Assembly (NCBI RefSeq): GCF_009725235.1 | Contig: NZ_WJFC01000032.1 | Coordinates: 23,993-87,992, forward strand | Direction of reading: 5' to 3' | Source: Scytonema sp. UIC 10036 | GTDB lineage: Bacteria; Cyanobacteriota; Cyanobacteriia; Cyanobacteriales; Nostocaceae | Length of the DNA stretch: 64,000 bases | Shown: piece after piece, positions 16,147-24,800 of the stretch | Layout: each line of letters begins with the position of its first letter | Position numbering within the stretch: the stretch's first letter is position 1 | Program-made: the position numbers and the translations under genes | The notes under the pieces: generated by a model | The model's input: the letters and a program-made list of their open reading frames with translations, nothing else | Database searches by the model: none | What the model was told of the DNA's origin: nothing

Positions 16147-16497
16147 CTACAATTCAGTATCCATTAATTCTTCTTCTAATTCTTTAATGGCAGAAATACC
16201 TGCTAGTGCGACTGGTGGACGGTTTGGAAATTCAACAACAAGCTTTAACTCACCTCCCATTGCACCAATGTATTTCCGCAAGGTTGAGAGTATTAAATCA
16301 GTTTGCTGTTCTAGTTGAGAAATATTGCCTTGGTCGATTTGAAGAAGTTGCGCCATTTGTTCCTGAGTAAGTTTGAGCGCTGTTCTCAATTGCTGTCGAG
16401 TCATTTCCTCAGCAATGAGAAAGTTAGCTTCTTCTTCAATTTTTTTTCGTCGTTCTGGTGACAACTCTTCTAGTTTTTCTTTCAAAGTTTTTCCCAT
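16147..16497 (-). CDS. HigA-type antitoxin, XRE family
   Basis: A 116-residue protein. A helix-turn-helix of the XRE type is visible at about 40-75: LKLTQEQMAQLLQIDQGNIS and QLEQQTDLILSTLRKYI. The tail (GGELKLVVEFPNRPP) is the usual strand that follows in HigA-like antitoxins. It starts 3 bases after the stop of the toxin gene, with toxin first, as is typical of HigBA. It should neutralise the toxin and repress the shared promoter upstream of 16875. Confidence 0.88.
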   Translation of the reverse strand: MGKTLKEKLEELSPERRKKIEEEANFLIAEEMTRQQLRTALKLTQEQMAQLLQIDQGNISQLEQQTDLILSTLRKYIGAMGGELKLVVEFPNRPPVALAGISAIKELEEELMDTEL

Positions 16498-16500
16498 GGT

Positions 16501-16875
16501 CTATCCTCCGTTTTCTTCTTGTTGAATCTTTAGTTTTGCAAGATGGGCGTCAAACCGGGCATCAGCAGTTTTGAGCAGTTGCTTGTAAAAACGACTTTCA
16601 CTACTGCCTGACTTGTCACCTGCAACTAGCAATATTGCACGTCGCTTGGGGTCAAAAGCAAATGCAACACGCCAAGTACCATCTGCTGCTTTAAACCTTA
16701 ATTCTTTCATGTTGCTATGCCGCGAACCATTAAGTGTATCAACATGGGGTCTTCCTAGCTCAGAGCCGAAAGCTTGCAACAGGGTTATACGGGACAGTAA
16801 TTTGTTTTGCACCTCTTCTGGTAGAGCATCAAATTCTGGATCGAAATCTTCATGAAATTCAACAACCCAACTCAT
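16501..16875 (-). CDS. HigB-type toxin (RelE/Gp49 superfamily)
   Basis: A 124-residue basic protein. FHEDFDPEFDALPEEVQNKL, then GRPHVDTLNGSRHSNMKELR and GTWRVAFAFDPKRRAILLVA, follow the phage Gp49/HigB pattern of ribosome-dependent mRNA interferases. The KELRF and WRVAFAFD strands are the diagnostic parts. A tail DARFDAHLAKLKIQQEENGG follows the RelE fold. It is the first gene of a two-gene toxin-antitoxin operon. The activity is inferred from the family; it has not been tested here. Confidence 0.88.
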   Translation of the reverse strand: MSWVVEFHEDFDPEFDALPEEVQNKLLSRITLLQAFGSELGRPHVDTLNGSRHSNMKELRFKAADGTWRVAFAFDPKRRAILLVAGDKSGSSESRFYKQLLKTADARFDAHLAKLKIQQEENGG

Positions 16876-17105
16876 TAATTATGTGCTCAAAAATATATAT
16901 TTTCAACAGTATATTAGAACTTGGCGATCGCAAAGTGGACATGAAAGCAATATCTCCAATAATTCACTTATTGAGATCTCTTAGATCGAGTACGAAACTA
17001 CTGGGTAGGTGCAAGTAGTAACGAGATCGCACAACTTCCACTCAGTACATCATGCGATCGCGCCTGAAATGCTACATCTCTAGTAACTTAAGTGCTGTTG
17101 AAAAC

Positions 17106-17321
17106 ATGACTGTGGCTGAAACTTTAAATTTGCTGGTACAAATGGGATACAGCCCCCAATTGCGTTATCGTCAAGCGAAAGATGGTAATGTTTTACTCTA
17201 TGCACTTCTTAAGCACGAGCACGTAGAGCCAGAGATGCTAGCGAACACAGATTATCTTGGAAATGAATTGGATGCACTTGCAGAAGTTATTCAACCACCA
17301 GATGCGCTACGCAAAACCTAA
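17106..17321 (+). CDS. Small hypothetical protein
   Basis: The 71-residue version starts MTVAETLNLLVQMGYSPQLR; an in-frame ATG 54 bases upstream would add MRSRLKCYISSNLSAVEN. The added part carries a HIP1 octamer and looks unlike protein, so the shorter form is preferred. Neither start has a good ribosome binding site. The protein is mixed charged with no motif I recognise. It stands alone between the toxin operon and a repeat-rich gap. Confidence 0.5.
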   Translation: MTVAETLNLLVQMGYSPQLRYRQAKDGNVLLYALLKHEHVEPEMLANTDYLGNELDALAEVIQPPDALRKT

Positions 17322-17664
17322 GATTTTCTTGTACAGCGCTTACCCGATCGCTTCTCCTCGCGGGCTTTCTCCCTCTAGAAAACCAGTAACCGCATAAATA
17401 TTTTTTACTTTTTAGAAGTTTAGCTGAATGTGAATTAGCAATATAGGCGATCGCCAATTCCCATTCAGTTATCTCAATCTCTGGGTTGACGTTTTTTACC
17501 ACTGGGATATTTACGTTGTAAGAAACCCCATTTCTCTAAGATCGGACTGCACATTGAAAAAGGTTCGTAGTTGCGCTTTAGCGCCAGAATCAACAATGTG
17601 TAACGTTGCGTGCTTGGGGAAGTGAGGGATTTTGTTGGTGAAATGACACACTGGGGATAGAGCT
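17322..17664. other. Gap with GC-rich palindromic debris, no convincing gene
   Basis: A segment near 17340-17380 (GATCGCTTCTCCTCGCGGGC, then TTTCTCCCTC) is a typical cyanobacterial intergenic repeat. A minus-strand frame of 71 residues runs through it, but its C-terminal half is this repeat, so it is not accepted. The promoter of the next gene should lie near 17600. Confidence 0.55.
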
Positions 17665-18177
17665 ATGAATTATCTTGTTGCAGTTTTACCGGATAGGGTT
17701 AAGGCTGAGGAAGCTTACACGGCATTGGAAAAGGAAGGTTTACCAACCAATCAAATTGATATTTTAGGTCAGGGGTATAAGAGTGCTGATGAGTTTGGGT
17801 TCATCGATCCGAACAAGCAGGCAAAAAAAGGGATTGCCCGTTTGAACTCTTGGCTGCTTCCTTTTGGTTTTGTGGCTGGGTACGCTTTTAACGCTTTGAC
17901 GGGGATTGAGATATTGCCCATTGGAAATATTGGCAATCATATTATTGGCGGGATTTTCGGTGCTGCTGCTGGTGCGATGGGTGCATATTTTGTTGGTGGC
18001 GGAGTTGGTTTGGCTGTGGGGAGTGGGGATGCTCTACCTTATCGCAATCGTCTGAATGCAGGGAAGTATTTGATTGTTGTGAAGGGGACTCAGGAATTGA
18101 CCAATCAGGCGACTCGCATTTTGCGCCAGTTTGAGCCGGAAAACTTGCAGGGGTATGCGGAACCGACAGGGGCTTAA
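17665..18177 (+). CDS. Conserved membrane protein with glycine-zipper segment
   Basis: A 170-residue protein. Residues 1-30 (NYLVAVLPDRVKAEEAYTAL...) look like a small alpha/beta fold seen in stress-type proteins with an N-terminal sensing module. Two hydrophobic segments follow: WLLPFGFVAGYAFNALTGI (about 62-82) and a glycine-rich IIGGIFGAAAGAMGAYFVGG (about 94-113). The C-terminal part (GKYLIVVKGTQELTNQATRIL) resembles the first module again. Such glycine zippers often form membrane pores or oligomers. No defined function is recognised. It is followed by a palindromic repeat and stands alone. Confidence 0.75.
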   Translation: MNYLVAVLPDRVKAEEAYTALEKEGLPTNQIDILGQGYKSADEFGFIDPNKQAKKGIARLNSWLLPFGFVAGYAFNALTGIEILPIGNIGNHIIGGIFGAAAGAMGAYFVGGGVGLAVGSGDALPYRNRLNAGKYLIVVKGTQELTNQATRILRQFEPENLQGYAEPTGA

Positions 18178-18187
18178 TTGTAGATAT

Positions 18188-18217
18188 GTAGAGACGCGCT
18201 GTTTGAAGCGTCTCTAC
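18188..18217. repeat. Palindromic repeat, second copy of the GTAGAGACGC hairpin
   Basis: GTAGAGACGC, a 10-base interval and GCGTCTCTAC. It starts 11 bases after the preceding stop codon and may terminate it. It is the inverse-orientation twin of 9869-9898, with one base different. Confidence 0.82.
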
Positions 18218-19107
18218 ACTGGTTCTGTAAGCGGAAAGGGTAGGAGTAAGTTCGTTGATAGCTATATCAGTTTCCTATCGATAGAATCACTCCCAAAAAA
18301 GGAACTTTTTACCTGTTGGAGTTGTCATAAATGCCCAAGCCGTAGTGAGGCATTTTTTGGACTCTGTTTATTAGCACTGACAGAGCAGAAAAAAATAGTG
18401 TATAAATTTATAGTATTTCTTCTTATATCTATAATTATTAGAATCCCTAAGAAGGCGCTGGTATAACCGCCAATAACTAACAGTTTTGACCGAAAATGGG
18501 AAATGAGGTGGGACTATAACCTTATCGTGGTTCTAACTCAGCTAGCTATATGCTTTCTATCCATTGAGCTATAGTACATGGAACGCTAAAGCTTGATTTA
18601 TTCATAGATATAAATCTAGGTATCAATGTATAAAAATCAGTAATTTCACGAATAGTAACACCTTGTAAAAAGAGTAATATGTATATGTCAAAGTGAATCT
18701 GTAACGACAAGGAACAGTACACATATATTATTAAGAAAAACTAAGAAAAAATTGTTGTTTCGATCGATCTACCAGCTTTTTTGAAATCTGAGGCTTTCTT
18801 CTTAGCAGAGCCGTTGTGTTCTGCATGAAAGCTTAAGTTGGCTAAAGCTTATCAAGTCCCTTATACACAAGTTTGTAGTCATTCTAAAGCGAGGGTTGCT
18901 GTAGATGCGATCCCCGCATTTTTTTGGGAATTTTTTAAGCTACAAGCATAGCTATGCATATATACAAATTTGTCCCAACTACAACTAAAAATCAATTTTA
19001 ATAAATTTTAAATGAATAGCTAGAATTTGATTTCTTGTGAAGGACTTGTACTGCCCAAAATTGTTTCCAAAAAGTCTTAAATTTTCTTTCTGCAAGAGCA
19101 TACTTCT
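18218..19107. other. Long AT-rich gap before the glycan island
   Basis: No gene is supported in these 890 bases. An ORF at its left end (to 18466) has no protein-like features. The stretch holds a tRNA-like relic at 18506-18582 and many A/T runs. The promoter of the first glycosyltransferase should lie in the last 100 bases. Confidence 0.65.
18506..18582 (-). other. Possible decayed tRNA gene
   Basis: On the minus strand ATAGCTCAATGGATAGA looks like a tRNA D-arm. About 45 bases later GGTTATAGTCCCACC resembles a T-arm (normal GGTTCGAGTCC...). The anticodon arm and acceptor stem do not pair properly, so it is at best a pseudogene. It lies at the edge of the glycan island, where integration next to tRNA genes is common. 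Confidence 0.3.
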
Positions 19108-20421
19108 ATGACACAGAGTGAAAGAGTACAGCGAGTTATTCAAAGCGATTTTGAAAGCTTACAGCATATTAATGTCAGCGATTTTTTAGGTATAGAGCAA
19201 TTTATTAAATTGTCTGTTGTGACTCAGTTTTTTCCTCCAGACTTTGCAGCTACTGGGCAACTTATTGAGGAACTGGTGAAACAATTGGAAAAAGAGGGGG
19301 TAGATGTCGAAGTTTTTACAGGTCAACCAGGGTATGCGTTTAAGACGGCTAATGCTCCATCCGTTGAACAATCTGGCGGGTTAAAAATTAAACGCTCTTG
19401 TACGACTCAACTCTGTCCTCAACGGATTCGTGGTAAAGCGATTAATGGTATTTTGTTTACTTTGCGTGCTCTATTCTATCTGTTGAATGCTGCTCGACGG
19501 CGCAATGTGGTGTTATTAACTACGGCCCCTCCATTCTTGCCAATTTTAGGATATATAGCACATATTCTTTTTGGAGTCTCTTATGTGTGCATACTCTACG
19601 ACCTTTATCCAGATATTGCGATCGCGCTAAACGTCATACCAAAACATCACTGGATAGCTCGTATCTGGCGGGGTGTGAACAGACAAATTTTGAAGAAAGC
19701 AAAGAGCATTATTGTTCTGAGTCCAGCCATGAAGCGACAGGTAGCAGCTCAATGTCCGGAGGCTGCTCACAAAATTTCTGTCATCCACAGTTGGGCAAAT
19801 CCAAATTTTATTGTGCCTATTGAAAAGAAAGACAACTGGTTTGCCCACCAACACGACTTAGTGAGTAAATTTACTGTAATGTACTCAGGTAACCTGGGTC
19901 GATGCCATGACATAAAAACTATGTTGGAAACAGCTCAATACTTGCAAGATGAAGAAAATATTCAGTTTGTCTGTATTGGTGGTGGGGCTAAACGTGATGA
20001 GTTGATTCAACAGGTGCATCGACTGGGGCTGAAGAATTTTCTGTTTCTTCCATATCAAGAAAAGGGCGTGTTGCCTTATTCTCTGACAGCCTGCGATTTA
20101 TCACTGGTGAGTGTCGATCCTGGTATGGAAAACCTAGTTGCTCCGAGCAAACTTTACCCTGCTCTCGCAACGGGACGACCTGTCGCTGTTATTTGTCCGG
20201 GACATTCATATTTAAAGCAACTGATTGCAGATGGGAATTGTGGCACTACGTTTGAAAACACAGATAGTGTTGGTTTAGCTGAGTTTATTCGCTTGCTGAG
20301 TCAAGATAATAATTTAGCTGAGAAGATGGGTCAAGCAGCTCGTGACTACGTTGAGTGTTATTTCACTCCTCAGGTGATATCGAAGCAGTATCTCAGGGTA
20401 TTGCGGGAAGCTATGCTGTAG
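19108..20421 (+). CDS. Glycosyltransferase family 4, WcaI-like
   Basis: A 437-residue GT-B enzyme, first gene of the island. VVTQFFPPDFAATGQLIEEL (about 37-56) is the N-terminal nucleotide-fold start seen in WcaI/WbuB-type transferases. The donor site stretch ENLVAPSKLYPALATGRPVA lies near 345-364. A hydrophobic patch RALFYLLNAARRRNVVLLTT and the following helix may dock on the membrane. The enzyme should transfer a sugar to a lipid-linked intermediate in the cytoplasm. The first 35 residues have no family counterpart, so the true start might be internal. It is separated from the next gene by a strong palindrome. Confidence 0.88.
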   Translation: MTQSERVQRVIQSDFESLQHINVSDFLGIEQFIKLSVVTQFFPPDFAATGQLIEELVKQLEKEGVDVEVFTGQPGYAFKTANAPSVEQSGGLKIKRSCTTQLCPQRIRGKAINGILFTLRALFYLLNAARRRNVVLLTTAPPFLPILGYIAHILFGVSYVCILYDLYPDIAIALNVIPKHHWIARIWRGVNRQILKKAKSIIVLSPAMKRQVAAQCPEAAHKISVIHSWANPNFIVPIEKKDNWFAHQHDLVSKFTVMYSGNLGRCHDIKTMLETAQYLQDEENIQFVCIGGGAKRDELIQQVHRLGLKNFLFLPYQEKGVLPYSLTACDLSLVSVDPGMENLVAPSKLYPALATGRPVAVICPGHSYLKQLIADGNCGTTFENTDSVGLAEFIRLLSQDNNLAEKMGQAARDYVECYFTPQVISKQYLRVLREAML

Positions 20422-20466
20422 GGCTAGTAGCGTTTTTACAGTAGTTTTCACCTAAATGAATCGTTT

Positions 20467-20494
20467 GTAGGGGCGCAATGCCTTGCGCCCCTAC
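20467..20494. terminator. Perfect 12-bp hairpin after the first glycosyltransferase
   Basis: GTAGGGGCGCAA and TTGCGCCCCTAC around the loop TGCC, 45 bases after the stop codon. It may stop transcription between the first transferase and the exporter genes. The same palindrome type is a common repeat in cyanobacteria. Confidence 0.6.
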
Positions 20495-21048
20495 TGTGGT
20501 CTATTTACACACTCAAGTAGTTTTACTTGTATCAATTGCACATGAAAACAATTATTCAGTAGTTTTACGAATAGCATAATTTTGGATACGCAATATTATA
20601 TAAATGTCAATTAAAAGTACGGAGAATAATATACATAAATTCTTAAAAGGTGGCATAGCTGACCAACCTACCGAACGGGAAAAAAATTAGAATATTAAGT
20701 TTTTTTGCCGATGTGTTAGTCATGACTATTTTTTGGGAAATATAGGCTCGGCAAATTAAAGCAACAGGAGCTTAGAATGATATATTCTTGTTCATCTACT
20801 TAACTGTAAAAACTTAGTCAGTGTAGTCCCTAACGTTATCTGTGTTCCATCTATTAATTTGTCTGCGATCGCGTAATTGCGATGCTTGAAAAGTTTGAGG
20901 ACATCGGTATAACGCTAGAAAAATCTTGTTGAAATTAAATATATTTACCATGATTTAGGAGCGGGCTTCGATGGTCTTTCGATCTCAGTCCCTCCTCCAC
21001 AAAACCTTCATTTTGTCTGTGTATTATCTGTTGATAAAGGAGGTTGAA
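20495..21048. other. AT-rich leader of the exporter operon
   Basis: About 550 bases with no supported gene. It should hold the main promoter of the exporter operon. No clear operator was recognised. AAAGGAGG (21036-21043) near its end is a strong ribosome binding site that sets the start of the next gene at 21049. Confidence 0.55.
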
Positions 21049-21474
21049 ATGCAGAGAAGGTGTGACCGAAATCGCAAGCGTTCAAAACGGCGGGCTATTT
21101 CTTGCCCAATGCATGGTTGCTATCTTGATAGCGTCAGTCAAAAACATCCGTTATTTGCAGATAAGGCTGGACAACTTCAGCAACGAGGGATGGGGCGAAA
21201 GAGTTCTTTATTGTTAATAGGGAGCAAAACTACAGTCCTTCTGAGTGGTGAATGGTTGGAGGCTTTTTGGTGTCAAGAGTGTGAGGAGACAAAATGGTAT
21301 CACGTGCGGAAGCGAGATAACACCTATGATTTGTCTGTTGCACCTCCAGAACTTTGGCAGCAGGCAATGGGGGTGGTTCCTCTACAAGGAAATCCTTCTG
21401 TAGGAGAGTTTAGTTTGCGGCAGTCAAGGAAAGTTGGTTATAGGTGCAGGGAGGATTTTAAATGTGTTGGATGA
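21049..21474 (+). CDS. Conserved cysteine-motif protein upstream of the ABC exporter
   Basis: A 141-residue basic protein. The start is chosen because AAAGGAGG precedes this ATG by 5 bases; an in-frame start 78 bases upstream lacks one. Two cysteine pairs are visible, CPMHGC near residue 18 and FWCQECEETKW near 80, which suggests a zinc ribbon. The N-terminus RRCDRNRKRSKRRAI is strongly basic. It overlaps the permease gene, so the two are translationally linked. I recall proteins of this type in front of polysaccharide ABC exporters in other cyanobacteria, but have no assigned function for it. It could regulate the operon or be a small assembly factor. Confidence 0.75.
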   Translation: MQRRCDRNRKRSKRRAISCPMHGCYLDSVSQKHPLFADKAGQLQQRGMGRKSSLLLIGSKTTVLLSGEWLEAFWCQECEETKWYHVRKRDNTYDLSVAPPELWQQAMGVVPLQGNPSVGEFSLRQSRKVGYRCREDFKCVG

Positions 21475-22321
21475 GCCAATGATGAATGGTCAAGAAACGA
21501 CTAAGCATGAGTTAGTTCTTGAAGCCGGACGTATGGAACGGCAGTACTGGAAGGACTTATGGCGTTACCGAGAATTGTTCTATTTTTTGGCGTGGCGAGA
21601 CATTCTTGTACGGTACAAGCAGACTGCGATCGGTATGGCTTGGGCGCTGATTCGTCCGTTTTTGACGATGGTGGTGTTCTCCTTTGTGTTTGGACATTTA
21701 GCAAAGTTGCCTTCCGAGGGTGTACCTTACCCAATTTTGGTGTTTGCAGCAATGTTACCATGGCAGTTTTTTGCCAACGCTCTTTCCGAATGCAGCAATA
21801 GTTTAATTAGTAATGCTAACTTGATTTCAAAGGTCTATTTTCCACGGTTGGTTGTACCTACAAGTGCTGTAGTTGTCAGTTTTGTGGACTTTTTAGTTTC
21901 AGGGATGATTTTGCTGGGGTTGATGGCGTGGTACAACTATGTGCCTAGCTGGCGTATACTGACACTGCCGTTGTTTGTTGCGATCGCTTTTGGTGCTTCA
22001 ATGGGGGCAGGGTTGTGGTTGGCATCGTTGAATGTGCAATATCGGGATTTTCGCTACATCGTACCGTTTATCGTGCAGTTCGGTCTGTATATTTCGCCAG
22101 TGGGATTTAGCAGTAGCATTGTTCCAGAACAGTGGCGCTTGCTTTATTCGTTGAACCCAATGGTTGGGGTGATTGATGGTTTCCGTTGGGCGATTTTAGG
22201 AGGGAAAGCACATCTGTATTTACCAGGCTTTGGCTTATCTTTAGGGCTGGTTGTCTTGCTGTTCTTTAGTGGTATTTGGTATTTCCGCAAGATGGAGCGC
22301 ACGTTTGCAGATGTGATTTAG
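21464..22321 (+). CDS. Polysaccharide ABC exporter, Wzm-type permease
   Basis: An ABC-2 membrane protein of about 285 residues with six predicted transmembrane segments. The stretch FLAWRDILVRYKQTAIGMAW is the conserved amphipathic entry of Wzm/KpsM/TagG permeases. Further marks are LPWQFFANALSECSNSLISN and YFPRLVVPTSAVVVSF. It moves a lipid-linked polysaccharide across the inner membrane with the ATPase encoded next. GTG at 21464 is preferred because GGGAGG lies 9 bases upstream; ATG at 21479 is the alternative. The chosen start overlaps the previous gene by 11 bases. The ATPase gene follows after 16 bases. Confidence 0.93.
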   Translation: MLDEPMMNGQETTKHELVLEAGRMERQYWKDLWRYRELFYFLAWRDILVRYKQTAIGMAWALIRPFLTMVVFSFVFGHLAKLPSEGVPYPILVFAAMLPWQFFANALSECSNSLISNANLISKVYFPRLVVPTSAVVVSFVDFLVSGMILLGLMAWYNYVPSWRILTLPLFVAIAFGASMGAGLWLASLNVQYRDFRYIVPFIVQFGLYISPVGFSSSIVPEQWRLLYSLNPMVGVIDGFRWAILGGKAHLYLPGFGLSLGLVVLLFFSGIWYFRKMERTFADVI

Positions 22322-22337
22322 GTGAGGAGCACAACAG

Positions 22338-23570
22338 GTGTCAGATACGGTTATTAGAGTTGAAAATTTAGGTAAAAAGTATATTATTGGGCATCAGCAG
22401 CAGGAGAGATATACAGCACTGCGAGATGTGATTGCCAATCGCGCCAAGGCTTTGTTAAACCCATTTCAAAAGACAAACTCTCAAATCCAAAATTCTAAGG
22501 AGGAGTTTTGGGCGCTGAAGGACGTTTCCTTTGAGATTAAGCAGGGTGACACAATTGGTATTATTGGGCGAAATGGAGCAGGAAAATCAACGCTACTGAA
22601 AATTCTTAGTAGAATTACAGAACCAACTAGTGGCTCTATCCGAATACAGGGTAGAGTTGCCAGCTTATTAGAAGTAGGAACAGGTTTTCATCCAGAGTTA
22701 ACTGGAAGAGAAAATATCTATCTCAACGGTGCAATTCTGGGAATGAGCAAGGCTGACATAAAGCGAAAGTTTGATGAAATTGTAGCATTTGCAGAAATTG
22801 AAAAGTTTTTAGATACGCCTGTGAAGCGCTACTCATCAGGGATGTATGTGCGATTGGCGTTTGCAGTTGCAGCACATTTAAATCCCGAAATCCTTATAGT
22901 GGATGAAGTCTTGGCCGTAGGAGATGCCCAATTTCAAAGGAAGTGTTTGGGTAAGATGGGCGATGTAACTAATAAAGAAGGGAGAACAGTATTATTTGTT
23001 AGCCATAATATGGCAGCAGTGAGAAAATTATGCAAAAAGGGAATTGTTTTAGATAAAGGACTGGTTAAATTTAATGGGATAGCTGATGAAGCTATTGATG
23101 AATATTTTAAAGGTAGCACTATTAAAGCTTGGTATTGTCAGGATATCAATAAAAATAAACCCCAAATTTTAAATGTTGGTATTCTTGACAACTGTGGCAA
23201 GGACTCAGAAGTTTTACATTCAGATGAGAAATACTATTTGGTAGTCAGAATATTTTCGGCTGAGATTTCTAATCTCAAGTTTGGTTTTACAATTTTTAAT
23301 TCTCAGGATATTGGTGTCATATCTTCAATTACATCCGATTCAATACAAAACATTCCTTTAGGTACCTGTGAGGTAGAAATAGAAATTCCCGTAAATCTTT
23401 TAAATCCCGGACATTACAGACTGGAAGGAGCTTTATATGATGATACACAAGTTTATGAACAAAGCGATTGTTTAAGGTATTTTACTTGTCTAAAAGACAA
23501 TGATTTTGACATTAAGAAAAATCAATCCAAAGGAATATTAAGAGTAAACAGTTCTTGGAAAATGAGATAA
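22338..23570 (+). CDS. Polysaccharide ABC exporter, Wzt-type ATPase with glycan-binding C-domain
   Basis: A 410-residue ATPase starting at GTG. Walker A is GRNGAGKS (77-84), the signature is YSSGMYVRLAFA (165-176), Walker B is ILIVDE (185-190), and the H-loop is FVSHN. Residues from about 265 form the extra beta-rich domain that in Wzt proteins binds the modified, non-reducing end of the glycan and so selects finished chains. This suggests that the chain end carries a cap, and the methyltransferase gene that follows is a natural candidate for making it. A short insert near 42-54 (NPFQKTNSQIQNSK) is encoded by a heptamer-like stretch (CTCAAATCCAAAATTC). Confidence 0.94.
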   Translation: MSDTVIRVENLGKKYIIGHQQQERYTALRDVIANRAKALLNPFQKTNSQIQNSKEEFWALKDVSFEIKQGDTIGIIGRNGAGKSTLLKILSRITEPTSGSIRIQGRVASLLEVGTGFHPELTGRENIYLNGAILGMSKADIKRKFDEIVAFAEIEKFLDTPVKRYSSGMYVRLAFAVAAHLNPEILIVDEVLAVGDAQFQRKCLGKMGDVTNKEGRTVLFVSHNMAAVRKLCKKGIVLDKGLVKFNGIADEAIDEYFKGSTIKAWYCQDINKNKPQILNVGILDNCGKDSEVLHSDEKYYLVVRIFSAEISNLKFGFTIFNSQDIGVISSITSDSIQNIPLGTCEVEIEIPVNLLNPGHYRLEGALYDDTQVYEQSDCLRYFTCLKDNDFDIKKNQSKGILRVNSSWKMR

Positions 23571-23598
23571 CTAGAAGAAGTTAAAGGAGTTTAAATAA

Positions 23599-24375
23599 AT
23601 GATATATTATATACAAAAAATAGTCAAAAAAATTATTAACTATATTTTAAATAATTCTGATATTGGCAGTAAAATCATGGCATTTCCTAAAGAAGTCTAT
23701 GAAATAAATTTAAAGACAAATTCACAAAATATTGAGTATCAATTAAATTTAAATTCTTTAAAATCAACTGTTGACTACGTAGAACATAATCTTACATATG
23801 CTCAACCTTTATCTAATTTTATGGAAATTTGTGACCATGCACTTACAAAAGTTTCTCTCATAGATGGTCTTTTCTGTGAATTTGGAGTTTACAAAGGTGG
23901 AACGATTAACTATATTGCTAGTAAGATTAACTGCCAGATTCATGGTTTTGATTCCTTTGAAGGACTGCCAGAATTTTGGCGTTCAGGATATGATACAGGT
24001 GCATTCAAAGTAGAACATTCGAAACTACCTATTTTTAATCCAAATGTGTGTTTACATATTGGTTTATTTGAAGATACACTCAAGAATTTTGTAGAAGAAT
24101 ATAAACAGCCGATTGCTTTTTTACACATAGATTGTGATTTGTATTCCTCCACAAAAACAATCTTAGATTATCTTGTTAATAGGATACGAGAGGGTACAAT
24201 CATAGTCTTTAATGAATACTTCAATTATCCTGGTTGGCAGCAACATGAATTTAAAGCTTTTCAGGAGTTTGTGAAGATAAATCAAATTACCTATGAATAC
24301 TTGTGCTACAATCAGTACCATGAACAAGTTGCGGTCATAATTACTCATTTTCCATCTTTAAATAAGACCAACTAA
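23599..24375 (+). CDS. TylF/macrocin-type sugar O-methyltransferase
   Basis: A 258-residue SAM-dependent methyltransferase. The SAM site is EFGVYKGGT (94-102). The metal-binding part HIDCDLYSSTKTILDYL (about 174-190) is typical of TylF/NovP enzymes, which methylate sugar hydroxyls. GFDSFEGLPEFW is another family mark. It follows the exporter ATPase by 28 bases and so belongs to that operon. A likely job is methylation of a sugar, perhaps the chain terminus read by the Wzt C-domain; this is inference. Codon use is strongly A/T-ended compared with the exporter genes before it, which hints at separate acquisition. Confidence 0.87.
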   Translation: MIYYIQKIVKKIINYILNNSDIGSKIMAFPKEVYEINLKTNSQNIEYQLNLNSLKSTVDYVEHNLTYAQPLSNFMEICDHALTKVSLIDGLFCEFGVYKGGTINYIASKINCQIHGFDSFEGLPEFWRSGYDTGAFKVEHSKLPIFNPNVCLHIGLFEDTLKNFVEEYKQPIAFLHIDCDLYSSTKTILDYLVNRIREGTIIVFNEYFNYPGWQQHEFKAFQEFVKINQITYEYLCYNQYHEQVAVIITHFPSLNKTN

Positions 24376-24425
24376 TGCTGTAATTCTGAAACAGCATATA
24401 TTTTAAGTGATTAACACTTTTGGTT

Positions 24426-24709
24426 AGGACTGACGTATAGCCCCCTTTGTAAGCAGGAATGTTTTATTTCATAAAGAGAGAGAATTTGTCAATGTTATTG
24501 ACGCATATTTTTGAATCAGAATTGATGGTAAACTTAAACTTGAACCTACAAAGTTTAAGTTTTTTATAGGAAAATTAGAGGGAGCGCTAAAAATAAACCT
24601 TGGCATTATAAGCCTTTGAGAGAATGAAACAAACCTGCTGTTTCTAAGGGTTTAGAGGTATCTACAGAACGTGAAATCCTCAAAATACTGTTGAAGTTGC
24701 GTAAGTTCT
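24426..24709. mobile_element. MITE-like element M2, diverged relative of M1
   Basis: The left end AGGACTGACGTATAGCCCCC and the right part CGTGAAATCCTCAAAATACT, then GTTGAAGTTGCGTAAGTTCT, match M1 in layout (AAGACTTAC...AAAGCCCCC, GTAAAATTCCTAAAAGAACG, GTTGAGGTTGCGTAAGTCTT). The middle is longer and has no reading frame. It fills most of the gap between the exporter operon and the oxidoreductase gene. Confidence 0.55.
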
Positions 24710-24800
24710 GTTGATAACAAATTTGATGCATATCTCTCATATAAGTTTTAATTTACTGTTTGTGTATAAATTTTATCCTTCTTGTTTAAAGAGAGCGATT

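Noticed and set aside
17287..17502. 71-codon minus-strand frame
   Set aside because: Its second half is translated from a GC-rich intergenic repeat and no family is recognised.
18131..18466. 111-codon plus-strand frame after the glycine-zipper protein
   Set aside because: It overlaps the end of the real gene in another frame and runs through the GTAGAGACGC palindrome.
24711..24800. Upstream extension of the FAD oxidoreductase
   Set aside because: The added hydrophobic leader has no counterpart in the family and overlaps the M2 element edge; the ATG at 24801 directly precedes the dinucleotide fold.
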